From: an uncultured Rickettsiales bacterium
Lineage (GTDB): Bacteria > Pseudomonadota > Alphaproteobacteria > Rickettsiales > UBA1997
NCBI GenBank assembly: GCA_944392135.1
Contig: CALXVQ010000002.1
Location: forward strand, 62,001-126,000
DNA: 64,000 nt
Direction of reading: 5' to 3'
Below the pieces are notes generated by a model. The model did no database searches. It saw only the letters and a list, made by a program, of their open reading frames with translations, and was not told the DNA's origin. Made by a program: the position numbers and the translations under genes. Positions 9,101 through 17,745 of this stretch are shown one piece after another. Position 1 is the stretch's first letter. Each line of letters begins with the position of its first letter.

Positions 9101-10233
9101 AAAATGATTTAAATCTTTATAATGCAATGGACTATGTATATGATTACGATTATACAAAGAGAGAATCATTTGACCTAGCATCCGCCATAGTTAATGTAGC
9201 AAGTGCAGTTGCAGTTGGAGCATTAACAGGAGGAGCAGGTGCAGCAGTTATGGCAGGAATAAGTGCAACAAGTAATGCAGCCGGTATGACCAAAGGATCA
9301 ATAGACATAGAAACAAATTATGATGAAACAATAGTTGCAAATAATATAACAGGAAATAATATTAATATAAATACAAATAATAGCCTCAACTCCATAAGTA
9401 CAAAAATGAATACAGAAAACACCATAAATTATAATATAGGAGGTAATTCATTTATTAGTGAGGCACAAGAAAGACATGAATATAAAATAACACATGAGGA
9501 ATTCGGTGGAAATATAGGTAGGGCAGTATTAGGTGGTGCTATCACTGGTGCTATGAGCGGTTTAGGATTAAATGGAGGCAAATACTTAGGTAATTTAGCT
9601 AGTAGCTCTATTACTGATGGCATTTTAAATGCTAGCATTAATGGGGCAGTTCTTACTTCTGTAAATGCATATAGTTCATCAATAGGATCTGCGATGTCTC
9701 AAACTATATTAAATGGAGGAAGCTTTAAAGATGTATTAAAAGCAGGAAGAGATAGCTCAATAAGTCGTAATACATTAATGAATACTATGATTGGTGCCGT
9801 TATTGGTGCTACTGGCGGAGCTTTGGGTAAAGTTATTAAGGATGTAAAAGCTAAATATAATAGTTCTCTAACACAAGAACAAATACAAAATAAAATGACT
9901 GAAATACCAGTTGGGGAATCTAATTTAAAGATTGGTAATCTAAATAATAATAAAGTCGGTATAAATTCTTATATTAAAGATGGAAAAATAATACAGGCTG
10001 GAACACTTAATATAAATGTTAATTATTTTACAAGTAATCAAAACATATTTTTTAAGGCTTTTAATTTTTTACCTGGTTCGCCATCTTTTGCAGATTTTCA
10101 CGATGCTTTGAATATAAGTGGAATTTGGAATCAATTATCTATCCCATATGCTTATATGATAAGTCAATTTAATGCCCTATATCCATATTATCCATCACTT
10201 ATATATTTTAACAATACGAAGGAAAACAAATGA
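3148..10233 (+). CDS. cdiA: CdiA-like two-partner-secretion exoprotein (filamentous haemagglutinin family)
   Basis: This secreted beta-helical exoprotein of about 2362 residues carries a C-terminal effector region. I chose ATG 3148; a TTG at 3133 is also in frame. A long N-terminal extension with two hydrophobic stretches ends in KRAYA (cleavage near residue 160). It is followed by the TPS secretion domain with the NPNGI motif (ANPNGIMVGGAGF). Then come haemagglutinin repeats, an Asn-rich linker, a coiled-coil-like insert (about residues 905-1110), and a CdiA-type central domain (about 1546-1700: NYLFETDP, then LTEDTIWYVKQEVQLPNGE). More haemagglutinin repeats lead to a glycine-rich pre-toxin segment (from about residue 2010). 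The C-terminus (about 2220-2362) has lower GC and ends in FLPGSPSFADFHDALN, a tail I have seen in polymorphic exoproteins; I cannot name its activity. The stop overlaps the next gene (ATGA). The export partner is the TpsB at 18562. Confidence 0.85.
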   Translation: MNIIKDNQQNNQQNNKNTNKHTNKLTIFKLIESLKTFLSKNCIFLAFNKNLIYHIIYVFLVFTSIMQIFIFKYFIFFCTKLKHIFSKYVFSRYIFNKGRFNKYLILLKSFGFINFLNSKKLLLTILSYIIIYSQITFSFIITQSVAQSIISIISIKRAYAFNEIVPPQNLQDNPINHITPDNSINIPGTNSNTHLDRTQNGTPVVNINNANADGISANYYKDFNVNEQNLILNNHKGESVNTQLGGVVYGNPNFNNSNGREADIILNEVTTNRVFNINGYMEVAGKRADVIIANPNGIMVGGAGFINTNRLSMITGKSIDGTTNSSFNQNGELNPFLLTDTNKNPNAIIQVVGRNITDSQGRNIAYNLGIDAQDVRYADLVSRVVKINGNIHGGDGKNNKNNISTEVNIKTGNDRAEYNKKDGFKINSRETKDQSKNTINDPQDTDSTEEATKPEFAIDSTAFGGIYAGRINFIATEEGVGVRTRSDLVASTDDLNFDVNGNIILEEEGSLYAKNNINLNNKNNNSSESNNQNTNRQIVNNSYIVSENNININTNEFINSDANANTNPNIKKPLVFAANNINIQADIADNSNTLIETNTNNNETDINNNKTDTNNNNNNNSNYSGIISNNGTINLNISNTLNNNNGNILGKNVNIKYISPIDKKSTAQQQFQIQTKSQTQKLSDKSINQTIVQSTTQTADQTTAPSLPISNYGGNIVSNDDITIDILADYIITGTIFSKNGNVDINAKDIINLSDVIGGNNITFTSNNGNIYNGSETNSNANIIAMNDVIFNILKQENDTGNLYNYGKISAGNNIEINAEDSVYNGLATGSNATITANNSLTITANNRIINKGYIQATGLTDQTTSKKIDGTGNLTLTTKAEINSDYELGNNTANANANTNTNLDDLNNKINGNEDKTLSPEVQSKFDNLNSITDTNELYDLIPQLKTEEQYYLVKNRIRILAIKETLNDLDELYTFNEEDWKDKSDEEIKEQLQGIFGNNYDEELDNSINGAYSNYLSQRETEIDNLIEQQLIRKQEAEDNSEEFNETLLDKNKLMAEAETEANAKKLEKIKDEMDSEKSKVNRYLTDLNNSNWDSLTNGQINENLQDILNNNYIAQNWSIPEYQAVDNITPITNEYLGSLRINDKDLNDQNKKNKMEQTGIHNYGRIYSNNDMELNSNSVLHNNKGALIYSNNNINFNINKVLFNNENALGQGIFANNDINIRGYCDKNDTACQTNIDKYSQHPSLEKLINYDGRIEANNNIDIKSNEVINYGSDSIDLSKVDTEIKPIYDYYYTTKSGFRTKKTYITKEEYESRIASGNNKDNYGRTITLGKTFKWYGVEETPELLQAYGTNYNFIQNAGLYQTVLKAYDTAYSKVISNESVIQSNNGNINIKANNTTNYNTVLFSKNDMAIDTKNLLNKNLEFNVNANQYYQYHGKKKKWTGHAKEYYDEWTSHVVLNIKGSKTAKILAGNDLVISANAIGNGTAQSNSDYSNNSNRLPYTQQTTPQTTIEDLLSSGILNPLDSTQLPQGNYGIFRQPQNPNSNYLFETDPTLIDTNRFLGSKYFMNRLGLDPDTIDLKFLGDSYFEHELIRKAIEQQSLSTNTHLDPQQIKQQIDNLYNSMTQEKAQQLNLTIGEPLTEQQRAQLTEDTIWYVKQEVQLPNGETIESLVPQIFYCNTTLARLEQERILNTAGSMLAGTNVILQTKPNSTDNINNTDNTDDTIFNTILSNSGTITAKNTLAITGFDTISNVTSSIRNDDINSLSQDKFNNQATLTAGNTLIIDTGVNGTVNNLSGMIALNNTNDNTSSTQNSLYDNLLYINTGTLNNITLSQQETVEKQTHSKKNDYEFSKTSTYIGDTAAIQSSNNNSNIIINANEDINILGGDIKTTIKEQDNSNIVLNAGNNINIAAIQDYEYQRQYMRRKGGTFGETLTKENIDQSVTNIQSNISAGNNLSIATGNDLNSIGTNFTANNGDIDLNIKNDLNLYNAMDYVYDYDYTKRESFDLASAIVNVASAVAVGALTGGAGAAVMAGISATSNAAGMTKGSIDIETNYDETIVANNITGNNININTNNSLNSISTKMNTENTINYNIGGNSFISEAQERHEYKITHEEFGGNIGRAVLGGAITGAMSGLGLNGGKYLGNLASSSITDGILNASINGAVLTSVNAYSSSIGSAMSQTILNGGSFKDVLKAGRDSSISRNTLMNTMIGAVIGATGGALGKVIKDVKAKYNSSLTQEQIQNKMTEIPVGESNLKIGNLNNNKVGINSYIKDGKIIQAGTLNINVNYFTSNQNIFFKAFNFLPGSPSFADFHDALNISGIWNQLSIPYAYMISQFNALYPYYPSLIYFNNTKENK

Positions 10234-10604
10234 AAGAGTTAAAAAAATTTAAATTTATTATAATTTTGCTATTATTGGCAGGCTGTAATGGTTGGACGAA
10301 AACGTGGTTTTATGAAGAATATAATAATAACATTCTTTCAAATGAGATAAGAAAAATAGATTGGAAGCAGAACGGTAGTGAATATAAACAGTATTGTGTT
10401 TATTCGTTATCATATTTTTTACCATTAAATTTTTGGAATGTAAAATTTTCCAATGAACAGTACGTAAAAAAAGCCATTAAAGATCTAAATAAAGATGGAT
10501 TTAAAGGAGATAATATGAAGAATATTTATATTAATAGTGAAGGTTTAGGAACACCTTTATATTCTTATTATTGTATAAAAATAAGTGGAGAAATAGTTGA
10601 ATAA
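10230..10604 (+). CDS. Lipoprotein, candidate immunity partner of the CdiA-like C-terminus
   Basis: This 124-residue protein has a lipoprotein signal (FKFIIILLLLAGC; lipidated Cys near residue 19) and so should be anchored in the periplasm. The start overlaps the CdiA-like stop by four bases (ATGA), which implies coupled translation and is the usual position of a cdiI gene. The rest is a small mixed domain with two further Cys (QYCVYS and YYCIKI). It faintly resembles TRL-type small lipoproteins, but not enough to name it. A periplasmic immunity protein would suit a toxin that acts on the envelope. The Burkholderia bcpAIOB order also includes a small lipoprotein (BcpO), so an accessory role is the main alternative. 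Confidence 0.65.
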   Translation: MKELKKFKFIIILLLLAGCNGWTKTWFYEEYNNNILSNEIRKIDWKQNGSEYKQYCVYSLSYFLPLNFWNVKFSNEQYVKKAIKDLNKDGFKGDNMKNIYINSEGLGTPLYSYYCIKISGEIVE

Positions 10605-13600
10605 TATATCTATTATATCCATAAATACAATAAAACCTCTCACCCCAACCCCTATCCCTCAAGAGGCGAGGGACTCTGACTTAGCAACAAACATTAACCT
10701 CAACATAGGCGGCAACATATCCATAACAGAAACAGAGGAAAGACATGAATATCAAAAAACCCATGACACTTGGGGCGGAGATCTCGGTATGGCAGCATTG
10801 GGTGGAGCTATGACTGGACTTGCCGGTGGTTTAGGCATGGGTGCAGGAAATATGATTGGCGGTACTTTAAGTGGACTAGCCTTGTCAGGAGCATCAGCCT
10901 TTGGCTCTTCTAATGTAGGTGCAGTAATTTCAGAAAACAGGAAAGGAACATCAAACGGAACTTATACAACAAATCAAATAGGCAGTGATATAATAGCCTT
11001 AAATGATATTAATATAACCACAGACAATAATTTAAATATAGTTGGAAGTGATTTGACATCCCTAAACAACACAACACTAAACTCAAACAATGGCAGTGTA
11101 AACATAACAACAGCAGTAGAAACCCAAACAACAGAACAAACCAAAACAAAAACCAACTGGGGAGGAATAGACTTTACACATACGAATAGTAGTGTGGGGG
11201 TTGGAGCAAGTATAGAAAGAAATACCACAAGCAGCACAGCCACAACCCAATATGCAAAAAGCAGCAATATTCAAAGTGGAAACAATATTGCCATAAGTAG
11301 TGGCAATAATAATTCAAATAACAGTACAGACACTAATACCAAAAACAACAACCAGCAACAGGACATCAACATCATAGGTTCAAATATCTTGGCAGAAAAC
11401 GACATAAAACTCAATGCAAATGGAGATAATGGAAATATTAAGATTATAAGTCAAGAACTTCTTCAAAACAAACTTGACAAGCAAAAGACTGAGGCTATTA
11501 CGGCGAGTGTAGGGATAACAAACTATTGGGCTAAAACCGCCGATCAAACACATAATCTGATAGACAATTCAAAAGGCGGTGCAAGAGACAGCAAAGAGGG
11601 CTATACAAACACATTCTTTGATTTAGGCAATATTGGCATATCAGTAATGAATGCTGCCGGCAGTCCATTAGGCTTTGGTATAAGTGCAGACATAGGCTAT
11701 AATCTTATAGAAACAGAGACAGCCCAGAACAATACCTACAATCAAGAAAGTTCTATTGTATCAAACAAAGGCAGCATAGACTTAAATGCAGAGAACGATA
11801 TAAATATCAAAGGTGCAGATATAATTGCAAACAACGATGCACAAATAACTGCACAGAATGGCAATATAAACATTGATACAATAGAAGACTATAACTATAA
11901 ATACCAGCATGCTGAAAGAAGCGGCGGAACATTTGGAACTACAAAAACTATGGATTCAATAGATGAAAGCAACAAAAACATTGGAAGCAATATTGTATCA
12001 AACAATGGAAGCCTGCACCTACAGGCAAATAGTTCAAACAACAGCACAAACAAAAACCTACAAACAGCAGGAAACATAAATATAAAAGGCTCAAATATAA
12101 TGTCTGAAACTGGCGCAAATCTTGTGGCTGAAAATGATGTGAATGTATTTAGCAGTATTGATGCCAATAGAACCTACAGAAAAGTAGAAGAAGACAATAA
12201 ATTTACAGGTGGAGAACTTGATATAAATGAGAATATCACCAATACCAACAACTCCTCAAACATAATTTCAAACAATGGAGATCTAAACATAATATCAGGC
12301 AGAAATACAAACATAGTAGCAAGCAATCTGGTAACTGATGAAAGCGGAGACATAAACATTCTTGCTGGCTATATTGTAGACAAAAATACTGGAAATATAG
12401 TTCAAAAAACAGATAAAGATGGAAACATAACAACAGGCTCTATAAACATCCTATCAGCCCAAGATCTTGAGAAGAACTATTCAAAGCACGAAGAATGGGG
12501 TGGAGTCTTTGACATGCTGACCAACTTTGACATAGACTTTGATAAAGGCGGACTAACCCTAAGCACCAGCTACGAAGAAGAACTTGATGAGAACACCACA
12601 CTTACAAAAACCGCAAAAACATCAAACCTAGAAGCTAGCAACGGAAATATAAACCTAAATGCTACAGAAAATATATTAAGTGTTGGTACTCAAATATATG
12701 CGAATAAAGACATAAACCTCAGTGCTGGCTACACTGAAACTAAAACAGATGAAGATGGAACCACAACTCAAATCAAACACAATGGCAACATAATTCTAGC
12801 ATCAGCAGACAATAGTCAAACAATAGACTCAAAACACGAAGAAACTACAGTAACTATTGGAGTTAAGGTTGGCAATAGCTTTGTGGATGCGGGATATGCA
12901 GTGGATGCAGTAGTAAAAGCCGGCGAAGAAGTAAAACATGCAAAGGATGAACTAAGTAGAATGAAAAAACTAAGAGACGAAGGCAAGGCAAGTGATAATG
13001 CCGTAAAGGATGCAGAAGTAAATCTTGCAATGGCTACTGCTAACCTTGCTAATTCAACACTTGGTATGGCAACTGCCATGGGAAGTGCAGCCGTAAGTAC
13101 TCCAACAGGTGGTTTTTATGGAAGTGCATTCACAAACTATGATACGACCACCACAACATCAAACGAACAATCAACTTGGCAAACACAGGGCAATCTCATA
13201 TCAAATAGCGGCAATATAAATTTTAACACCACAAATGATATGACACAGGAAGGAACTAACCTATATGCAAGCAATGATAATGGAACAGGAACAATAAACT
13301 ACAATATAGGAAATGATTTAACAATACAAGCAAGTAAAGATACCTACAAGGCGAATTCAAAAACAGAAAACACAAATGTTAATGCAAGCATAGGTACAAA
13401 CGGATTTAGTATTGGCGGCGGTGGTGGCAGCTCAAAGAGTAGAACAGATAGCACGACCTATAACAATAGTGAAGTGCTTGCAAATAACATCAATATAAAC
13501 ACAGAAAACAATGCAAGCATAAAAGGTGCCAATATAGAAGCTACAAATGATATTAATATGAACATAGGCAACAACCTCAACATAGAGTCATTACAGGATA

Positions 13601-15165
13601 CATATTATAGCAAATCAAACTCAAACAATGCAAATATAGGAATAGGAAGCAGCAGTATAAGCGGAGGCTATAATACAGAAAAAAGTTATACAGATAGTAG
13701 TTGGGTAAACAATCAAACAAGCATTATAGCAGATAACAAAGTAGATATAAAAGTAGGCACAAAAACTGATGATAATGGAAACAATATAGCAGAAGGAAAC
13801 ACAAACATAAAAGGTGCTTTAATAGCTTCAAACTCTGATAATTTAAATTTAGAGACAAACACACTAACCTATCAAGATATAAAAGACACCTACTACACAG
13901 AAACAAAAGGATCTGGCTTCAATACCACAATAGGAACAGATCCAGACAAAGGCAAAGCAAACATAGCACCTATGGGAAGCACCACTATAACAATGAAAGA
14001 TACAGGAGAAGAAAAAGAACAGATTACAAAATCTACAATAGGCAATGGAAACATTACAATAGGCGGACAAACTCAACCGGAAGACAGTAGTATGCTTGCT
14101 GGACTTAACAGGAATGTGACAGACAGCCAAGAGATTACAAAAGATATGATTACAGGTGCATTGGATGGAAGTGTAACAATAGACAATAGACTATTATTTG
14201 GCTTCATAGAGCAAAATGTCTATGAAAGAGATGAAAATGGCAAAATAATAAGAGATAAAGACGGAAAAGCAATAGTAAAAACAGATGCGAATGGCAATCC
14301 AATAACTACTAATGGTTATCAGAGTATATATAGTGATGTGAGAAACTTTGGAACAAATACAGCAGGAGCATTAGTTGGTGCAATGTCTGAAGCAGAAGAA
14401 ATCGCAGAATTTGGAAGAGAAAATTTAGAAAAAGGTGGAAAAATTGGTATTGTAGCATCACAGCCATTTAGTGCTGTTGAAGGATTCTTTGATTATTTTG
14501 TTGAAAATGATAGTAAGGCTTATCTATACGATAAAGATGGTGGTTATAAAGAAACAAATAATATAAAAGATGGTAAAAATTATTATACAAATGGTATAAT
14601 GAATACAGTTAATAAGGATGTAAAAGAATATTTATCTAACAATCAAGATTCAGTAGTTCGCTATAATCCAACAAGTGGATTTATTGGCGATTTAATGGAA
14701 TCAACACTTGGAAAGTTATTGAATTGGAATGGCTTGACTGCTCAATTGGGTTCTATGAATAGAATTATAGCAAATGATTTAACCGAAAGAAAAGATATGC
14801 AATATTCAAGCAATAATTTCCATAGTCAAGGAACAATTAATGGAACTGGAGCTATGAACATATTAGCTAAAAATGATATAAAATTAAATGATACTCAAAG
14901 TTTAAATGCAAAAGGTCCTGCTGTTTATAATAGAACTTGGGATAATACAGCTTCACAAGTTTTAGATAGAAAAACCTATGTTGCAGCCGATGATGGTGGA
15001 CTTGGTAAAAAGGGAGATGTTTTACATTCAAATATTACATATTCACATAATGAAAAAGACCCAGTAAGGTATTTAACAGCTCCAAGAACACCATTAGATA
15101 TTTTTATTGGTCTTTATTATGGTGCGACAAATATGAAGGAACATAATATTGGTAGTTATAAATAA
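10597..15165 (+). CDS. Orphan CdiA continuation with a lipase-like C-terminal module
   Basis: This 1522-codon frame opens at a TTG overlapping the lipoprotein stop. It has no signal peptide and no TPS domain, so it cannot be exported by itself. Its first homologous block (GGNISITETEERHEYQKTHD) repeats a segment of the upstream CdiA-like protein (GGNSFISEAQERHEYKITHE), as if a newer C-terminus and immunity gene had displaced the older 3' end. Long haemagglutinin repeats follow. The last 190 residues contain YNPTSGFIGDLMESTLGKLL and NNFHSQGT (Ser1410, a nucleophile-elbow-like HSQG), then HNEKDPVRYLT. This pattern suggests an alpha/beta-hydrolase or lipase-type effector. It probably acts as a silent reserve that recombination could reattach to the intact gene. 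Whether it is translated is unknown. Confidence 0.7.
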   Translation: MNNISIISINTIKPLTPTPIPQEARDSDLATNINLNIGGNISITETEERHEYQKTHDTWGGDLGMAALGGAMTGLAGGLGMGAGNMIGGTLSGLALSGASAFGSSNVGAVISENRKGTSNGTYTTNQIGSDIIALNDINITTDNNLNIVGSDLTSLNNTTLNSNNGSVNITTAVETQTTEQTKTKTNWGGIDFTHTNSSVGVGASIERNTTSSTATTQYAKSSNIQSGNNIAISSGNNNSNNSTDTNTKNNNQQQDINIIGSNILAENDIKLNANGDNGNIKIISQELLQNKLDKQKTEAITASVGITNYWAKTADQTHNLIDNSKGGARDSKEGYTNTFFDLGNIGISVMNAAGSPLGFGISADIGYNLIETETAQNNTYNQESSIVSNKGSIDLNAENDINIKGADIIANNDAQITAQNGNINIDTIEDYNYKYQHAERSGGTFGTTKTMDSIDESNKNIGSNIVSNNGSLHLQANSSNNSTNKNLQTAGNINIKGSNIMSETGANLVAENDVNVFSSIDANRTYRKVEEDNKFTGGELDINENITNTNNSSNIISNNGDLNIISGRNTNIVASNLVTDESGDINILAGYIVDKNTGNIVQKTDKDGNITTGSINILSAQDLEKNYSKHEEWGGVFDMLTNFDIDFDKGGLTLSTSYEEELDENTTLTKTAKTSNLEASNGNINLNATENILSVGTQIYANKDINLSAGYTETKTDEDGTTTQIKHNGNIILASADNSQTIDSKHEETTVTIGVKVGNSFVDAGYAVDAVVKAGEEVKHAKDELSRMKKLRDEGKASDNAVKDAEVNLAMATANLANSTLGMATAMGSAAVSTPTGGFYGSAFTNYDTTTTTSNEQSTWQTQGNLISNSGNINFNTTNDMTQEGTNLYASNDNGTGTINYNIGNDLTIQASKDTYKANSKTENTNVNASIGTNGFSIGGGGGSSKSRTDSTTYNNSEVLANNININTENNASIKGANIEATNDINMNIGNNLNIESLQDTYYSKSNSNNANIGIGSSSISGGYNTEKSYTDSSWVNNQTSIIADNKVDIKVGTKTDDNGNNIAEGNTNIKGALIASNSDNLNLETNTLTYQDIKDTYYTETKGSGFNTTIGTDPDKGKANIAPMGSTTITMKDTGEEKEQITKSTIGNGNITIGGQTQPEDSSMLAGLNRNVTDSQEITKDMITGALDGSVTIDNRLLFGFIEQNVYERDENGKIIRDKDGKAIVKTDANGNPITTNGYQSIYSDVRNFGTNTAGALVGAMSEAEEIAEFGRENLEKGGKIGIVASQPFSAVEGFFDYFVENDSKAYLYDKDGGYKETNNIKDGKNYYTNGIMNTVNKDVKEYLSNNQDSVVRYNPTSGFIGDLMESTLGKLLNWNGLTAQLGSMNRIIANDLTERKDMQYSSNNFHSQGTINGTGAMNILAKNDIKLNDTQSLNAKGPAVYNRTWDNTASQVLDRKTYVAADDGGLGKKGDVLHSNITYSHNEKDPVRYLTAPRTPLDIFIGLYYGATNMKEHNIGSYK
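10635..10680. repeat. C-rich REP-like insertion at the start of the orphan CdiA frame
   Basis: A C-rich stretch unlike the AT-rich surroundings contains CCCTC (10656-10660) and GAGGG (10668-10672) around a 7-base loop. Its translation KPLTPTPIPQEARDSD is typical of intergenic palindromic repeats read through, not of haemagglutinin. It marks the junction where the orphan frame was joined. Confidence 0.45.
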
Positions 15166-15180
15166 TGAAATGGGAAAAGT

Positions 15181-15879
15181 ATGAAAAATATGAAAAAATA
15201 TATTATTTTAAAAATCTTTGGTTTTTTATTAGTTGTCTTTATAATTTCGTCTTGTACTTATAGAGATTTTAAGCACGAATTTTTTGCTGGATATTTTGTC
15301 AAAGATTATAATTTTGAATGGGAAGGCAAACAATCTAGAAAGTTAAATACAAATGATAGATATTGTTTATATTATAATGGTAGAAATGAGAAGGATTTTA
15401 AAATTAAAGGCTATGATATGGAAAAAGCGAATCAGCAGTTAATAGATATTTTAAAAAATAAAGGTTTAAAAATAAAAGAAGAAGTTTTTAATTTTACAAA
15501 TAGTAAAGCAGAAAAGGATGATATAGAAAATAGTATAAAAAAACGAGAAATTGATAATAATTTTGAAAATTGCGATTATTTATTGACATACGAAATTGGA
15601 ACACTTGAAAGATTTAAAGAAAGTTATATTGACATTCGCATATATAATATTGCTACAGATGATATGGTTTCATCATATACTGTTTATGGAAAAAAATCAA
15701 CACTTATTTCTTATGTATTAATAAAACAACAAGAATTTATAAATAACGCTATTGATGAATTATTTAAATATCAAAATACTGAACAAGATAAAATGAAATT
15801 TAAATCTTTTGAATGTACTTCTAGTGGTTGTAGAACAATAAAATGTATTGGCGATAAGTGTGAGATAATAAATAATTAA
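15181..15879 (+). CDS. Lipoprotein, candidate immunity partner of the lipase-like module
   Basis: The protein has 232 residues with a lipoprotein signal (FGFLLVVFIISSC; Cys near residue 25), starting 15 bases after the orphan CdiA stop. The middle holds a mixed alpha/beta region (CDYLLTYEIGTLERF, YIDIRIYNIATDDMVSSYTVY). The C-terminus, FECTSSGCRTIKCIGDKC, shares an E-C-T/D-x-x-G-C pattern with the ends of the proteins at 15887 and 17742. A periplasmic anchor fits protection against a secreted lipase or other envelope toxin. The assignment rests on position and signal; I recognise no family. The AT-rich codon use differs from the preceding haemagglutinin repeats, as expected for an exchangeable module. 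Confidence 0.6.
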   Translation: MKNMKKYIILKIFGFLLVVFIISSCTYRDFKHEFFAGYFVKDYNFEWEGKQSRKLNTNDRYCLYYNGRNEKDFKIKGYDMEKANQQLIDILKNKGLKIKEEVFNFTNSKAEKDDIENSIKKREIDNNFENCDYLLTYEIGTLERFKESYIDIRIYNIATDDMVSSYTVYGKKSTLISYVLIKQQEFINNAIDELFKYQNTEQDKMKFKSFECTSSGCRTIKCIGDKCEIINN

Positions 15880-15886
15880 ATAATTT

Positions 15887-16459
15887 ATGAAAAAATACAT
15901 TATTTTAATTTTGACTATTTTAAGCTTGATATTTATAAATAAAATAGCTTTTGCTAATAAAGAATTTAATAAACAAACATTACCGATGCAGGATAAAATA
16001 GAAAAAGAACAAGACAATAATAAAACTAATGATATTGCTAAAGAAAAAGAATTTGCAAAATATGCAGATTATCTGGATGATATGAGACAAGGTAAAAAAT
16101 GTGAAGGTTATGATTTTGATCCAGAAAAGATTGTATTGATAAAGATTGTAAATCCAGAATACTATATTGAGTTAAGCAATGGTAAAAAATTTAGAATTGA
16201 AGCTTGGATGGGTGATTGCGGTTCAATAGATTTAAAAGGCAAAGATGGCTATAAACAACTACCAGATAGTTGTAAAATTTTAATAGGATCTACTTGTATT
16301 TCTCCGCCACCTTCTAATTGTAAAAAATTAATAGGAACGACTTGTTGGGACGAGAAAGTCAAACAGGATTATCAAGTGTTTCAATGGGAATGCACCAATA
16401 AAGGTTGTGAAAGAATGACAAACTTTACAGAATATGATCTGGATTTTTTTGAAGAGTAA
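15887..16459 (+). CDS. Exported Cys-rich protein, paralogue of the 17742 partner protein
   Basis: This 190-residue protein has a Sec signal (IILILTILSLIFINKIAFA) and should be soluble in the periplasm. Residues about 110-150 (GDCGSIDLKGKDGYKQLPDS) align with the protein at 17742 (KCGDLDIKDC, then DGIECLKQLPSEC), and both end in a Cys-x3-4-Gly-Cys tail followed by N-N/T-F-x-E-Y. The two are therefore paralogues. The toxin matching this copy may be lost, or it may protect against a variant of the M23 module. It lies seven bases after the lipoprotein gene and 17 bases before the M23 module. I know no named family. Confidence 0.6.
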   Translation: MKKYIILILTILSLIFINKIAFANKEFNKQTLPMQDKIEKEQDNNKTNDIAKEKEFAKYADYLDDMRQGKKCEGYDFDPEKIVLIKIVNPEYYIELSNGKKFRIEAWMGDCGSIDLKGKDGYKQLPDSCKILIGSTCISPPPSNCKKLIGTTCWDEKVKQDYQVFQWECTNKGCERMTNFTEYDLDFFEE

Positions 16460-16476
16460 AATAATATTATGTCAAT

Positions 16477-17745
16477 ATGTCAGTTGATGCAGAAGAAAGG
16501 ATACATAACACAATAGAAAGCGAAGCAGTCGCAAAAAATATGGCAAACAGAGAAGTAGGTTATTACAATGCAATGGCATTTCTAACAGGTGGAAAGGGAA
16601 TAGCTAGTTCTAATACATCAAATTCAAATAATGGTGGATTGAATGGTCAAATGCAATCAAACTGGAATGAGAAGTATAATACTAATACAAACCAGCTGTT
16701 GAATCAAAATACAATACTTGCAAACAATGTAAAAAGTGAAGATAAGTTATATAGCACACACTTTGATAAAAATGGAAAAGCTGAATTTATAAATGATGGC
16801 GATTATAATGCATACAGAAAAAATGAAGATGGTACTTTAAATTATGAAAATCAAATAACATATGCTGAAGGCTTTAATTTGAATATTGCAGATGATAAAA
16901 AAGAAGCATTTGAAGATCAAATGAAAACTAATGAAGTGCAGATGGATTTATTAAGACTGTTACTTATGGATTCAAATAAATCAATTACAGAAAACACTAA
17001 AGATCTAAATAGCCTTGAAACTCAATATTTACTTGGTTTAAAAACACCAGATGGAACTTATTATTATAGTTGGAATAAATTTCTTGACAAGGACGGTACT
17101 AGAAGTAAAACAAACGAAGCATTATCCAATGGAGCAGACGATTTTAGTTTGAATTATTTATATACAAATGACATATGGAAAACCATAGCCGACAATTCAA
17201 GTGGTATTTCCTATCCAACACAAAAAACAATGGGGGCTTTTGATATAAAGATTGATGAAAGTAGAACTATTATAAATCCAGCAGTTGGTCAAGAAGTTAG
17301 AACAAAAGAGAATGGAACTTGTAGGACTCCGGGATGTGGCGAAAAAGGTTCTTTGAGACCTGGTCATACGCATCAAGGAACTGATATTCTATTGAATGAA
17401 GGGGATTATGTCATAGCACCTATGGATGGAAAATTATATTATACTACGAGTAGTAAAGATAAAACTAAAGCATTAAACTCATTAGCTGTAGCTAATGATG
17501 ATATAAGAATACTAATGCTATATGTTGATAAGAAATCTAATATAAAAATAAAGAAAAATGGTACAGATGTGGAAAAAGGTGGAGTAATTGGCAAAGGAAC
17601 TTCTAATTCTGAATTTATAAGAGTTTACGGAAAAGATACTGCCCAGCATACACATGTGGAACAACAGAATGCAAACGATAGACTTGATAAAAAAGATATT
17701 CAAGGTGTATTATTTCCAAATCAACAAAGGGAGTTAAAAAAATGA
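16477..17745 (+). CDS. Orphan CDI C-terminal module with M23 (LytM-type) peptidoglycan endopeptidase domain
   Basis: The protein has 422 residues. The N-terminal half resembles the pre-toxin end of a CdiA protein (MSVDAEERIHNTIESEAVAK, GYYNAMAFLTGGKG) and has no signal peptide. The C-terminal 150 residues carry the M23 zinc-peptidase motifs: HQGTD (His299, Asp303) and HTHVE (His391, His393), with the usual VIAPMDGKLYY strand between. M23 enzymes cut the cross-bridges of peptidoglycan, so this would be an envelope-targeting toxin. The overlapping downstream gene encodes an exported partner, as expected for a toxin acting outside the cytoplasm. Without a secretion domain the module must be joined to a full-length exoprotein to be delivered, so it looks like a stored cassette. 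A short direct repeat (ATGTCA) surrounds the start. Confidence 0.75.
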   Translation: MSVDAEERIHNTIESEAVAKNMANREVGYYNAMAFLTGGKGIASSNTSNSNNGGLNGQMQSNWNEKYNTNTNQLLNQNTILANNVKSEDKLYSTHFDKNGKAEFINDGDYNAYRKNEDGTLNYENQITYAEGFNLNIADDKKEAFEDQMKTNEVQMDLLRLLLMDSNKSITENTKDLNSLETQYLLGLKTPDGTYYYSWNKFLDKDGTRSKTNEALSNGADDFSLNYLYTNDIWKTIADNSSGISYPTQKTMGAFDIKIDESRTIINPAVGQEVRTKENGTCRTPGCGEKGSLRPGHTHQGTDILLNEGDYVIAPMDGKLYYTTSSKDKTKALNSLAVANDDIRILMLYVDKKSNIKIKKNGTDVEKGGVIGKGTSNSEFIRVYGKDTAQHTHVEQQNANDRLDKKDIQGVLFPNQQRELKK

